Shown piece after piece: positions 1-7,922 of a DNA stretch of 52,574 nt. Location of the stretch: NCBI GenBank assembly GCA_900539035.1, contig UQAU01000014.1, forward strand, positions 1-52,574, given 5' to 3'. Each line of letters starts with the position of its first letter. Position 1 is the first letter of the stretch. This DNA comes from an uncultured Collinsella sp. GTDB taxonomy: Bacteria > Actinomycetota > Coriobacteriia > Coriobacteriales > Coriobacteriaceae. The notes below the pieces were generated by a model. It searched no databases. It saw nothing but the letters and a program-made list of their open reading frames with translations, and was not told the DNA's origin. Position numbers and translations under genes: made by a program.

Positions 1-78
1 CCCCCACCCCCCCCCCCAAAATATTTTGGGGTTTAATTTTCCTTTACAAACCCTTCCCCAACAAAAAACCTAAAATTT
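1..78. other. Low-complexity contig end
   Basis: C-rich and A/T-rich homopolymer-like sequence with no gene, promoter or coherent structure. Together with the poly-G at the other end of the window it looks like a degraded contig terminus rather than genomic DNA. Bases here should not be interpreted. Confidence 0.7.
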
Positions 79-104
79 CCCACCGCAACTTATGAGGGGG
101 GACG
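79..104. repeat. Truncated copy of the kdp-flanking hairpin element
   Basis: CCACCGCAACTTATG (about 80-94) followed by a G-rich tail matches the right arm and tail of the hairpin elements at 11006-11080 and 19415-19490 (CACCGCAACTGATGGGCGGG there). The left arm is missing because the contig starts here. A repeated element sitting at a contig end is a common cause of assembly breaks. Confidence 0.5.
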
Positions 105-130
105 GGTGCGACATGTCGTTGGTATAAAAA

Positions 131-172
131 GCAAAGGCCCGCGGACAGTTTGATAGGCAACTGTCCGCGGGC
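131..172 (-). terminator. Intrinsic terminator of the first gntP gene
   Basis: Perfect 14-bp inverted repeat (137-150 with 159-172, arm GCCCGCGGACAGTT) and an 8-nt loop. On the minus strand it is followed by a T-rich tract (CCTTTGCTTTTT). It lies 36 bases past the stop of the GntP gene at 209. Confidence 0.8.
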
Positions 173-208
173 TTGCGGTGAGACACGCTTGTCTTATGCG
201 TTTCTCGC

Positions 209-1543
209 CTAGATAAACAGGCTCAGGATTAGAACCATGATGAGGCCGACAACGGAGTTGGCGAGCTCCAACAGGCCCCATGTCTTATAGGTATCCTTCA
301 TCGACAGGCCAAACGACTGCTGGAACAGCAGGTAGCCGCCGTCATACATAGGCGTGATGGTATTGGATGCGCAGGCGCAGACCAGTACTGCAAGCACCGG
401 GTTGATGCCAAACTGCGTAACCATAGGTGCCACGACGCCGGCGGCGGTGATGGCCGAGACGGTACCCTGGCCGGTGAGCAGGCGCAGGACCACCGTGATC
501 ACCCAAGCCAAAATCAGCGGCGACACCGGCATGAGGCTCACCATGTCGGCAAGCGTCGCGCCAACGCCAGAAGCAATGATGACCTGCTTCATGATGCCGC
601 CGGCACCGATAACGAGCAGCACGTTCGCGACGCCCTTGATAGCATCGGACATAGAGCTAGAGATCTCTCCGCCATCCATGCCGCGCGTATAACCATACGC
701 AACCATGGCAAGAATCATCGTGATGAGCATAGTGATATCTGCGCTACCGATGCAGCTGGCAAGATCGTATGCAAAGCAACCCTCGCCCACCGTGTTCTTG
801 ATAATCGAAGCCCCAATCATGATGATTGCCGGGAACAGCGGCACCAGAATGGAAAGCCAGAACGGCGGAAGCTCGTCCGCGGGCCTGCGCTCCGCCGGCT
901 TCATAACATTGCCAAGCGGCATGTCATCGAGACCGGGGATGAAATGGCACAGCAAAAGACCAGAGCAGATAAGTGTCGGAATCGTGACGATCAGACCAAA
1001 GATGTAGACCGGCGGAACCTCGGCACCAAAGGCACTCACCAGCGCCATAGGACCAGGCTGCGGCGGAAAAAGAGAATGGCCCATCGTGGTACCAGAAACA
1101 GCCGGGATAATCAGGCGCATATAGGGGATGTCGGCCTCTTTGGCGATGCTGATAACGAGCGGCGTAACGATAAGGAACGCCACCTCGTAGAACATGCTCA
1201 TACCAAAGATAACGCCGATGATCAGAAGCGCAACAGGCAGCAGCTTAATACCGAGCTTGTCAACGATAGTGTCGGCAATCTGCTGCGAGGCACCCGAATC
1301 GGTCATCAGTTTTCCGATGGCTGCGCCAAAGATAATGATCAGCGCAAGCGACTTAAGCGTTCCGCCCAGTCCATCTTCCATGGTGGTGACAAGGTCGCCC
1401 ACAGAGATGCCGTCGGCAAGGGCGATAAAAATGGCGGAAAGAATAAGCGCAATGATGCTGTTGATTTTAAACTTAACGATCATGGCGACCAGCAGGACTA
1501 CGCCCACCAGCACCCAAAGGAGTGAAACAACTCCCGCATTCAT
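209..1543 (-). CDS. GntP-family gluconate/sugar-acid:H+ symporter
   Basis: A 444-residue, very hydrophobic protein of GntP-family length. Its N-terminal pattern (a TM segment, then MIVKFKINSIIALILSA) is typical of gluconate:H+ symporters of the inner membrane, and about 12 TM segments are visible. An in-frame ATG exists 33 bases further upstream (1576), but the ATG at 1543 is preceded by AAAAGGAGC at the right spacing and gives the family-like N-terminus, so it is preferred. It lies 66 bases downstream of the HIT gene on the same strand and could be read through from it. Gluconate, glycerate or another aldonate are possible substrates; sequence alone does not decide. The second paralogue at 6549 sits beside a dehydratase, so the two may have different substrates. 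Confidence 0.9.
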   Translation of the reverse strand: MNAGVVSLLWVLVGVVLLVAMIVKFKINSIIALILSAIFIALADGISVGDLVTTMEDGLGGTLKSLALIIIFGAAIGKLMTDSGASQQIADTIVDKLGIKLLPVALLIIGVIFGMSMFYEVAFLIVTPLVISIAKEADIPYMRLIIPAVSGTTMGHSLFPPQPGPMALVSAFGAEVPPVYIFGLIVTIPTLICSGLLLCHFIPGLDDMPLGNVMKPAERRPADELPPFWLSILVPLFPAIIMIGASIIKNTVGEGCFAYDLASCIGSADITMLITMILAMVAYGYTRGMDGGEISSSMSDAIKGVANVLLVIGAGGIMKQVIIASGVGATLADMVSLMPVSPLILAWVITVVLRLLTGQGTVSAITAAGVVAPMVTQFGINPVLAVLVCACASNTITPMYDGGYLLFQQSFGLSMKDTYKTWGLLELANSVVGLIMVLILSLFI

Positions 1544-1609
1544 AGATAAGCTCCTTTTAACTGGCAATGAAGCCAAGTGCTTCTATTCGAAATAGCAGCT
1601 TTTACTCGC

Positions 1610-2044
1610 TTACAGGTTGGCGACAATTGCCTGGGCGATCTCGTCGTACTGAGCCGACTCGAGCGTGACGCGACCGGGGTTCATGGCAAACACGTCGCCA
1701 AACTCAAACGGGTCGTCCTTGTACTTGGGGACGATATGCACGTGCAGGTGATGCATGGTGTCGCCGTAGGCACCAAAGTTAATCTTGTCGGGATTGAACG
1801 CCTTATGCAGCGCTGCCGCGACGTGGCGGACATCGGCCATAAAGGCGGCGGCGTCTTCCTCGGACATGCAGGAGATGTCATCGACGTGCTGCTTGGAGGC
1901 CACGATTACGCGGCCCTTATGACTCTGCTCCTTAAACAAGATGAGCTTGCTGGCAGGCAGGTCAAGCATGGGGATGCCAAAGGCATCGACGAGCGTGTTG
2001 TCGGTCCCGCACATGCAGTACGAGCAATCGGTATGCTGTTCCAC
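1610..2044 (-). CDS. HIT-family nucleotide hydrolase/transferase (histidine triad)
   Basis: A 144-residue protein with the catalytic histidine triad HLHVHIV (His99, His101, His103), preceded by the usual GAYGDTMHH. The N-terminus carries CSYCMC (Cys7, Cys10, Cys12), like the zinc-binding HIT proteins. The family cleaves nucleoside phosphoramidates or dinucleotides in the cytoplasm. The open frame extends to 2221, but that upstream part crosses operator-like palindromes and has no ribosome site. GTG at 2044 has AAAGGATC just upstream and gives the normal family length, so it is chosen. The gene diverges from the DUF6198 gene across a long regulatory region. Confidence 0.88.
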   Translation of the reverse strand: MEQHTDCSYCMCGTDNTLVDAFGIPMLDLPASKLILFKEQSHKGRVIVASKQHVDDISCMSEEDAAAFMADVRHVAAALHKAFNPDKINFGAYGDTMHHLHVHIVPKYKDDPFEFGDVFAMNPGRVTLESAQYDEIAQAIVANL

Positions 2045-2141
2045 GGTGATCCTTTCGATCTGGACAATGATGAATGCCGCTTTTGCGGCAGGCGTAACCC
2101 CTCGTTTACACCACCAGATAATGGACAGATACAACGCATGC

Positions 2142-2175
2142 GTAGTCGATACGAAATCGGTTTCGTATCGACTAC
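2142..2175. promoter_or_regulatory. Perfect 15-bp palindrome containing an ACGAAATCGGTTTCGT operator-like core
   Basis: Arms 2142-2156 and 2161-2175 are perfectly complementary around a TCGG centre; the core is at 2151-2166. The reverse complement of the 16-bp core recurs exactly at 2276-2291. No T-tract follows, so an operator is more likely than a terminator. It lies in the divergent region between the HIT gene and the DUF6198 gene. Confidence 0.6.
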
Positions 2176-2209
2176 CGCCATGATACAGCCAACGAGTTGT
2201 TACGATTAG

Positions 2210-2221
2210 GTGAACGTTCAC
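2210..2221. promoter_or_regulatory. GTGAACGTTCAC palindromic operator, same as the uxaC sites
   Basis: Perfect 12-bp palindrome identical to the two sites in front of uxaC (27116-27127 and 27154-27165), here also preceded by AG. It sits just upstream of the plus-strand promoter at 2239-2266. A LacI-family regulator is the likely binder because a lacI gene lies next to the uxaC sites. That assignment is an inference. Confidence 0.6.
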
Positions 2222-2238
2222 TTTTTATTGTTTTTCTC

Positions 2239-2266
2239 TTTGCAAATAGAATTCCGTGCGTATACT
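2239..2266 (+). promoter_or_regulatory. Probable sigma-70-type promoter for the DUF6198 gene
   Basis: TTTGCA (2239-2244) and TATACT (2261-2266) are separated by 16 bases. The predicted start near 2273 is immediately followed by the ACGAAACCGATTTCGT palindrome at 2276-2291, the classical place for a blocking repressor. This makes the leader about 260 nt long. Confidence 0.55.
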
Positions 2267-2275
2267 AAGGCTCAA

Positions 2276-2291
2276 ACGAAACCGATTTCGT
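2276..2291. promoter_or_regulatory. ACGAAACCGATTTCGT operator-like palindrome
   Basis: Exact reverse complement of the core at 2151-2166, placed just downstream of the predicted transcription start. The half-site ACGAAA/TTTCGT also builds the four-site array at 4437-4558. The even, CG-centred symmetry is like LacI-family operators; no cognate regulator can be named. Confidence 0.5.
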
Positions 2292-2300
2292 CGAGCGTGA

Positions 2301-2504
2301 GCAATAGGATGCTAAGACGCACCCTACCATCTCGGCATCCTATTGCCCACGCAATGTCATTTGCTTTCCTCCCGTCTCGCTGGCTCTTCAGTCCCATTCC
2401 GGCACAGCGAGACACTTCCTAGACAACTGACCGTGGGGCCGGCTTTTCTGCTTTAACAGCAGTGCCTCCGATAATCCTCTTTTGCCGGTCCGGGTCAGTT
2501 TTTT
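2301..2504 (+). ncRNA. Structured 5' leader with terminator-like last hairpin
   Basis: Three successive inverted repeats fill the leader of the DUF6198 gene. P1 is a perfect 12-bp stem (2301-2312 with 2335-2346). P2 is a 9-bp stem (2374-2382 with 2405-2413). P3 pairs AACTGACC (2425-2432) with GGTCAGTT (2493-2500), also brings GGCCGGC and GCCGGTCC together, and runs into TTTTTTTT ending at 2504. The gene starts 28 bases later. This is the layout of an attenuator or riboswitch-type leader, but I recognise no known riboswitch consensus. Alternatively P3 is only a terminator of short upstream transcripts. Confidence 0.45.
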
Positions 2505-2531
2505 CACACAACCGAAAGAACGGGTAGCAAC

Positions 2532-3212
2532 ATGCGACCGCTCATCATCATGAATGGCGAGAAGATCGATTGGTTCCATACCGTCATCAGGATGCTGATG
2601 TATCTGGCGGACGTTGCAGTACTGGCACTCGGCATGAGTCTCCAGACGGCATCCGGCCTGGGCGTCGCCGCGCTCACGTGCTTTGCCACAACCCTATCCA
2701 TGCTCACGGGCAAGACGCTCGGCTTTTGGATCACTGCTACCTATGTCGCCTACATCGTGGCACAATTCACTATCTTGCGACGCGAGTTCCAGCCGCGCAT
2801 CCTGCTCGAGCTGTGCTTCTCAACGCTCATCGGCGGCTTCACCGACTTCTTCATGGCGGTCAACCCGCTGCATCCCGCAGCACTCCCCATACAGGTTGAG
2901 ACCATGCTGCTCTCCCTCGCTGTCACTGCATTTGGCGTAAGTCTCGTCGTCAACATGGGCGTTGTCCCCAACGCGCCCGACGGCCTGGTGCAGGTCATTG
3001 CCGAAAAGATTAAACGCCGCTTTGGCGACGTAAAAGTCGTGTTCGACTGCTCGCATGTCGCCGTGTCTCTCGTTCTGTCGCTCGCGCTCATGCACAACCT
3101 AGGCGGCTTTGGCGTGACCACCGCCATCTCGGCGCTGTTCTTGGACCATGTCATCAACATCGCTAATAAGCTGTTCGCCCAGCGCTTTGTGCGCGCGGCA
3201 TTCGGGAAATAG
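2532..3212 (+). CDS. YczE/YitT-like integral membrane protein (DUF6198 type)
   Basis: A 226-residue protein with five to six hydrophobic segments. The first carries ALGMSLQTASGLGVAA and a later one GVSLVVNMGVVPNAPDGLVQ, the two related half-repeats typical of YczE/YyaS membrane proteins. The family is of unknown function, often suggested to be a transporter. The ATG at 2532 has only a weak ribosome site (GAAAGAACGGG); the ATG at 2550 is an alternative. It follows a long structured leader and two kinds of operator-like palindromes, so it is unusually heavily regulated for a small membrane protein. The next gene on the strand is an AAA+ ATPase, 111 bases on, with its own repeat-rich upstream region. 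Confidence 0.75.
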   Translation: MRPLIIMNGEKIDWFHTVIRMLMYLADVAVLALGMSLQTASGLGVAALTCFATTLSMLTGKTLGFWITATYVAYIVAQFTILRREFQPRILLELCFSTLIGGFTDFFMAVNPLHPAALPIQVETMLLSLAVTAFGVSLVVNMGVVPNAPDGLVQVIAEKIKRRFGDVKVVFDCSHVAVSLVLSLALMHNLGGFGVTTAISALFLDHVINIANKLFAQRFVRAAFGK

Positions 3213-3240
3213 CACCACCGCAAAACCCGCGAGTAGCGCT

Positions 3241-3310
3241 TACTTTGCTATATCTCACTATACTTTGCTATATCTTGCTATACTTTGCTATATCTTGCTA
3301 TATCTTGAGC
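3241..3310 (+). repeat. Seven tandem 10-bp units upstream of the ATPase gene
   Basis: The units are TACTTTGCTA or TATCTTGCTA, perfectly in phase every 10 bases (3241, 3251 and so on to 3301) with small changes in units 2 and 7. They end at the ribosome site (AAAGGTGG, 3311-3318) of the ATPase gene. Alternate junctions create TATACT, a good -10 element. Helical phasing suggests a protein-binding array or a length-variable promoter. Confidence 0.8.
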
Positions 3311-3323
3311 AAAGGTGGCTCAC

Positions 3324-4415
3324 ATGCAAACAAACCCTTTTAAGCCCACAGCAGGTAAAACACCTCCCACGATTATCGGCCGCGAAGATGTACTCGAAGA
3401 ATTCAATGAAGGCCTCATCAACGGGCCTGGTGCCCCGGGGCGCCTAATGCGCATAGCCGGCGTCCGTGGAACGGGCAAGACGGTCCTCCTTGACGAGTGC
3501 TCACGTTTGGCGCAAAGCCGTGGCTGGACGGTCATAAAAGAGGTCGCAACCGAGGGACTTTGCCAGCGCATTCTCGAACAGCTGCAGCCCAAATTCCAGG
3601 CCAAACACGCCAGGTTTGAGCCCACCGTAGCTGGCATATCCATCGGCAGCATAGACATTGAGCGAATCGGTCCATCGCTACGCGACGCCATGAGACAGAC
3701 AATATCCAAGAATGAAAATGGCCTGCTCATCACTCTCGACGAGGTTCAAGACGCAGAGCTCGATGAGGTCCGAACGCTCTCCATTGCGATTCAGCAGGTT
3801 ATCGGCGAAGACCTTGATATCGCCTTTGTTTTTGCGGGGCTGCCTTCGATGATTGAAAGCATCATCAACGGAAAGACACTTACGTTTTTGCGCCGTGCCC
3901 TCCCCTTTGACCTGAAGGCTGTGGCAGTAACCGAAGTGTCGTACTCCCTCGAGGAAACCATTGAAGCGTCTGGCATGGAGTTGCAGCCAGGTATTGCCGG
4001 CCAACTTGCTGAGGCAACACAAGGCTATCCTTTCATGATTCAACTCGTTGGATACTACGCATGGCAGTTGGCAAGACGCGCACATACAGCGATTATTGGA
4101 GAAGAAGAAGCCGAGCGTGGCATTGCAACGGCACGCGAACGCTTCTGCGCCATGGTGATTGAGCCCGCGCTGCAGCGCATTCCGCCCACGTGTATCGCTT
4201 ATCTGCTGAGCATGGCGTCTTTGGGGCAGACGAGCTCGACCAGCATGGTTGCCGATGCCCTAAACAAAACGCCTCAACAGGTGAGCTCCGTCCGCAGCCG
4301 CCTGTTAAGAGAATCGATTATCGAGGCCCCCTCGTACGGCAAGGTCTCATTTGCCATCCCCTACATGCGCAATTACCTCTACGAACACAAAGCCGAACTG
4401 GAAGTTGAACTGTAG
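3324..4415 (+). CDS. AAA+ ATPase with C-terminal winged-helix-like domain
   Basis: A 363-residue protein. The P-loop GVRGTGKT is at residues 46-53, Walker B LLITLDEVQ has Asp139-Glu140, and an N-terminal IIGREDVLEEF resembles the entry of ORC/Cdc6-like AAA_16 ATPases. The last ~80 residues (LNKTPQQVSSVRSRLLRESII onwards) look like a winged helix. Proteins of this type are annotated only as ATP-binding protein. The ATG at 3324 is chosen over the GTG at 3315 because AAAGGTGG ends 5 bases before it. The gene is preceded by a phased 10-bp repeat and followed by an array of palindromes, both of which a DNA-binding ATPase could recognise. Function is unknown; it may be DNA-binding, defence-related or regulatory. 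Confidence 0.8.
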   Translation: MQTNPFKPTAGKTPPTIIGREDVLEEFNEGLINGPGAPGRLMRIAGVRGTGKTVLLDECSRLAQSRGWTVIKEVATEGLCQRILEQLQPKFQAKHARFEPTVAGISIGSIDIERIGPSLRDAMRQTISKNENGLLITLDEVQDAELDEVRTLSIAIQQVIGEDLDIAFVFAGLPSMIESIINGKTLTFLRRALPFDLKAVAVTEVSYSLEETIEASGMELQPGIAGQLAEATQGYPFMIQLVGYYAWQLARRAHTAIIGEEEAERGIATARERFCAMVIEPALQRIPPTCIAYLLSMASLGQTSSTSMVADALNKTPQQVSSVRSRLLRESIIEAPSYGKVSFAIPYMRNYLYEHKAELEVEL

Positions 4416-4435
4416 AAGCGGTAACTGCCCTGCAA

Positions 4436-4558
4436 GACGAAAACCGTTTTCGTACGGATTTAAAGCAGACGTAAACGGTTTTCGTCTTGATTTGCGTACG
4501 GAATTAAGACGAAAATTGCGCTTTCGTACGCTTATTACCAGACGCAAATTGTTTTCGT
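4436..4558. repeat. Array of four ACGAAA...TTTCGT palindromes
   Basis: Sites at 4437-4453 (ACGAAAACCGTTTTCGT, perfect), 4469-4485, 4509-4527 and 4542-4558. Their centres are 32, 41 and 32 bases apart, so the second pair looks like a 73-bp duplication of the first, including the CGTACG-rich linkers. The half-site matches the palindromes at 2151 and 2276. The array sits between the 3' ends of the ATPase gene and the dehydratase gene, where ordinary promoters are not expected. Confidence 0.7.
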
Positions 4559-4584
4559 CCGGCTATGCGTCCCCAATCTAGACG

Positions 4585-4616
4585 AAAAAGGCCCCGAGCT
4601 CGTATGAACTCGGGGC
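4585..4616 (-). terminator. Terminator of the sugar-acid dehydratase gene
   Basis: Stem GCCCCGAG (4591-4598) with CTCGGGGC (4609-4616), 10-base loop, followed on the minus strand by CTTTTT (4585-4590). It is 45 bases past the dehydratase stop and could also end ATPase transcripts from the other side, though without a good T-run. Confidence 0.8.
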
Positions 4617-4661
4617 TCTTTGTGCCGCACATCTATGAGAGGGAATCGATGCGCATGGGCG

Positions 4662-6440
4662 CTACTCCATGTAGCCGCCCTGAATGGCGGAAACTGCATG
4701 TTCGGTAAAGAACTTGAGCGTGCCGGAGGTATAGCGATTAGCCTTGGGCTTCCAAGCGGCGCGACGCTCGGCCAGGACGGCGTCGACCTCGGCCGGCTCC
4801 ATCTCCTTGCCGGCGATGCCCACGATGGACAGCGAGCGCTCGGGGATGTTGATCTGGATCAGGTCGCCTTCCTCGATCAGGGCAATCGGGCCGCCCACGG
4901 CAGCCTCGGGCGAAACGTGACCGATAGCCGGGCCCTTGGAGGCGCCGGAGAAGCGGCCATCGGTGATCAGGGCAATGCTCGCACCCAGCTCGGGATCGCT
5001 GGCGATAGCCTCAGTGGTGTAGAACATCTCGGGCATTCCGGAACCCTTGGGGCCCTCATAGCGAATGATAACGGCATCGCCGGGTTTGACCTCATGCGTC
5101 AGGACGGCGTGAATGGCGTCCTCCTCGCAGTCGAACGGACGGGCCTTGAGCGTAGCCTGGAACATCTCGCGCGGAACGACGGTGTGCTTGACGACCGCGC
5201 CTTCGGGAGCAAGATTGCCGTGGAGGATGGCGATGGAACCGTCGGTACCGAAGGCCTGGTCAAACGGACGGATGATGTCCTCGCGCTTGAGATTCCACTT
5301 CTCAAGGTAACGACCGCACTTCTCGTAGTAGCCGTTGTTCTTGAGATCCTCGAGGTTCTCGCCGAGAGTCTTGCCGGTGACGGTCATGACATCGAGGTGA
5401 AGCATCGACTTGATCTCCTCCATGATGCGCGGCACGCCACCCGCATAGTAGAAGAACTGCGCCGGCCACTCGCCTGCGGGACGGACGTTGAGCAGGTAGT
5501 GGGCGCCACGGTGCAGGCGATCGAAGTCGTCGGCGGACATCTCGATGCCAAACTCGCGGGCGATCGCGGGAATGTGCAGCAGCGAGTTGGTGGAACCGGA
5601 GATGGCGCCGTGGACCATGATGAGGTTCTCGAAGGACTCCTTGGTCACGATGTCGCGGGGGCACAGGTTGTGCTCGGAGAGCCACACGGACTGACGGCCA
5701 GCCTCGCGCGCAAACTCACGCAGATCGGAGCTGGTTGCGGGCAGCAAGGCCGTGCCGGGGAGCATAAGGCCCAGGGCCTCGGCGGTAACCTGCATGGTCG
5801 ACGCGGTGCCCATAAAGGAGCAGGCGCCGCAGCTGGGACATGCGTTGTGCTTGGCAAACTCGAGCTCCTCGCGGGAAATCTCGCCGCGCTCATAGCGGGC
5901 CGAAATGGCGCCGAGCTGCTCCAGGGTCAGCAGGTCGGGACCGGCATCCATGACACCGCCGGTAACGACGATGGAGGGGATGTTGATGCGGCCCATGGCC
6001 ATGAGGTTCGCAGGCAGACCCTTATCGCAGCTGGCGACAAAGACGCCGGCGTCGAATGGAGTGGCCTTGGCATGAATCTCGATCATGTTGGCGATCATGT
6101 CGCGGCTGGGCAGCGAGTAGTTGATGCCGTCGTGGCCCTGGGCCTCACCGTCGCAAATGTCGGTGCAGAAGTAACGAGCACCGTGACCGCCAGCCTCGGC
6201 AACGCCAGCACGGACCTCCTCGACCAGATCAAACAGGCCGGCAGAACCCGGGTGCGAGTCGCCGAACGTCGACTCGATGATGACCTGCGGCTTGTCCAGA
6301 TCCTCGATGGACCAGCCAGAGCCCAGGCGCAGCGGGTCCATCTCGGGGCTGATGGTGCGGAACTTGCCAGAACGCGGCTGCAGCTTGGCAACCAGGTCGG
6401 CGGCCTCCTGCTGAATCTGTGCTTTGGTTTTCTCGTCCAT
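4662..6440 (-). CDS. IlvD/Edd-family dehydratase, probably acting on a sugar acid
   Basis: A 592-residue iron-sulfur dehydratase. Cluster-ligand positions are Cys96 in TDICDG, Cys138 in SCDKGLP, and the CPSCGACSFMGTASTM block (Cys201, 204, 207). The GTASTM block is closer to sugar-acid (aldonate) dehydratases than to the GMxTANTM motif of biosynthetic dihydroxy-acid dehydratases. The start at 6440 is set by AGAGGAGAAC just upstream; the longer frame to 6476 has no such site. A GntP permease lies immediately upstream on the same strand (108-base gap) and a divergent GntR regulator beyond it, which supports aldonate catabolism, for example gluconate to 2-keto-3-deoxygluconate. A role in branched-chain amino-acid synthesis cannot be excluded, but no ilv gene is nearby. 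Confidence 0.85.
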   Translation of the reverse strand: MDEKTKAQIQQEAADLVAKLQPRSGKFRTISPEMDPLRLGSGWSIEDLDKPQVIIESTFGDSHPGSAGLFDLVEEVRAGVAEAGGHGARYFCTDICDGEAQGHDGINYSLPSRDMIANMIEIHAKATPFDAGVFVASCDKGLPANLMAMGRINIPSIVVTGGVMDAGPDLLTLEQLGAISARYERGEISREELEFAKHNACPSCGACSFMGTASTMQVTAEALGLMLPGTALLPATSSDLREFAREAGRQSVWLSEHNLCPRDIVTKESFENLIMVHGAISGSTNSLLHIPAIAREFGIEMSADDFDRLHRGAHYLLNVRPAGEWPAQFFYYAGGVPRIMEEIKSMLHLDVMTVTGKTLGENLEDLKNNGYYEKCGRYLEKWNLKREDIIRPFDQAFGTDGSIAILHGNLAPEGAVVKHTVVPREMFQATLKARPFDCEEDAIHAVLTHEVKPGDAVIIRYEGPKGSGMPEMFYTTEAIASDPELGASIALITDGRFSGASKGPAIGHVSPEAAVGGPIALIEEGDLIQINIPERSLSIVGIAGKEMEPAEVDAVLAERRAAWKPKANRYTSGTLKFFTEHAVSAIQGGYME

Positions 6441-6548
6441 GATGTTCTCCTCTTTTGGTTTGAACGGTTGTACCAATCGTTGGTTAATGAATCAGGTGAA
6501 AATGGGTGCCGAGCGATGCACTCGGCGAAAGATGCTTAGCTACGCGAA

Positions 6549-7910
6549 CTAGGCGAAGAACGAAATCACCAGGGCGCAGGCAAGACCCGAAAGGCCGATG
6601 AGCGTCTCCATAACGGTCCAGGACTTGAGGGTGGTCTTCTCGTCAATCTCCAGGAATGAGGAGCACATCCAAAAACCGGCATCGTTGACGTGCGAGAGGG
6701 CCGTGGCACCGCCGCAGATGGCAAGACAGATAGCGGCACGCATGAGCACCGAAGCACCGGCAACCGCGGGCATGGCGGCCATAATGCCCGATGCCATGGT
6801 CATAGCGACGATGGAGCTGCCGACAGAGGCACGCACCATGACGGCAATCAAAAAGGCAACAACCACCAAAGGCAGCGGTGAAGCCTCGAGCATAGGGCCA
6901 ATAACCTGGCCCAAGCCGCAGTCCTGCAGCATCCAGCGAATGACGCCGCCGCAAGCGATAACCAGCAAGATCATGCCGACGGGCTTAAGAGAGCGGTCGA
7001 GCAAGGCCTTGAGCTCGGCGCCGGAGTAGCCGCGGCGCGCGCCCAGCAGATACATCGCGACGAGCGTGGCGAGCGTCAAAGCGACGAACGGCTTGCCCAG
7101 GAAGGCGAGAATCGAGGCGAACTCGGCGGGCATGGGGATATAAGAGGACAACGTGCCCAGCAAAATCAGACAAAGCGGCGTGAGCACGATGGCAAGCACC
7201 ATGCCAAAGGAGGGAAGCTCCTTTTCGTCGCTCGCACCCTCGGCAGAGGTAAAGTGCTCCGGAACATCGGTAAAAATGCGACCGCCCACGTTGCGGCCCC
7301 AGATGACGCCGGCAATCGCCATGGCGATGAAGGCGGTGGGGATACCGACGAGGATCATGGTGCCCAGGTCGACACCGAGCGTGCCGGCGACCAAAACCGA
7401 CCCGGCCGATGGCGGCACAAACGCATAGCCAGCGGCAAGTCCCGCGAGTAGCGCGATGCCGTAGTAGAGCGTCGACTTTTTGGTCTGCGATGCCACGCTA
7501 AACGCAAGCGGAATCAAAACGACCACGCCGGCCTCAAAGAACACCGTAGTACCGATGACCAGACCGGTAATGCCCAGTGCCCAACTGGAGTGACCCTGCC
7601 CAAAGGTATCGATGAAGGTCTGGGCGATCTTCTTGGCGCCGCCGCTCTCTTCAAGAATCTGACCAAACATCGAGCCCAGGCCAATGAGCAGGGCGATGTT
7701 TTGCAGCGTGGTGCCCACGCCCTTGGTGACGGTGTCTGCCACCATGTCGAGCGGCATGCCGGCGCCGATACCGATCACGAGCGCCGAGACCATCATCGAA
7801 AGCACGGGATGCAGCTTGAACTTGATGATGAGCGCAAGCAGCAGCGCGATGCCCACGATGGCGGCGATGACCAGCCTGGTGGGATCAGCCATAAACGTTG
7901 GGTCTGACAT
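6549..7910 (-). CDS. GntP-family sugar-acid:H+ symporter
   Basis: A 453-residue membrane protein with about 12 TM segments. The N-terminal ALLLALIIKFKLHPVLSMM and the FVPPSAGSVLVAG segment are GntP signatures. The ATG at 7910 is preceded by TTGGAGGAAAG. It is the first gene of a two-gene unit with the dehydratase at 4662, and its promoter region carries the GntR-type inverted repeats at 7923-8018. The coupling of permease, dehydratase and GntR regulator suggests uptake of the same aldonate that the dehydratase uses. It is only distantly similar to the GntP protein encoded at 209. Confidence 0.9.
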   Translation of the reverse strand: MSDPTFMADPTRLVIAAIVGIALLLALIIKFKLHPVLSMMVSALVIGIGAGMPLDMVADTVTKGVGTTLQNIALLIGLGSMFGQILEESGGAKKIAQTFIDTFGQGHSSWALGITGLVIGTTVFFEAGVVVLIPLAFSVASQTKKSTLYYGIALLAGLAAGYAFVPPSAGSVLVAGTLGVDLGTMILVGIPTAFIAMAIAGVIWGRNVGGRIFTDVPEHFTSAEGASDEKELPSFGMVLAIVLTPLCLILLGTLSSYIPMPAEFASILAFLGKPFVALTLATLVAMYLLGARRGYSGAELKALLDRSLKPVGMILLVIACGGVIRWMLQDCGLGQVIGPMLEASPLPLVVVAFLIAVMVRASVGSSIVAMTMASGIMAAMPAVAGASVLMRAAICLAICGGATALSHVNDAGFWMCSSFLEIDEKTTLKSWTVMETLIGLSGLACALVISFFA

Positions 7911-7922
7911 CTTTCCTCCAAT

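Noticed and set aside
2301..2504. Known riboswitch classes (TPP, cobalamin, SAM, fluoride, Mn, ykkC) in the DUF6198 leader
   Set aside because: I looked for their core motifs by eye and found none; the leader is kept only as an unassigned structured RNA.
4620..6539. 639-codon open frame opposite the dehydratase gene
   Set aside because: It is the antisense shadow of the IlvD/Edd gene, with low-complexity Gly/Asp/Ala-rich translation and no family signature or ribosome site.
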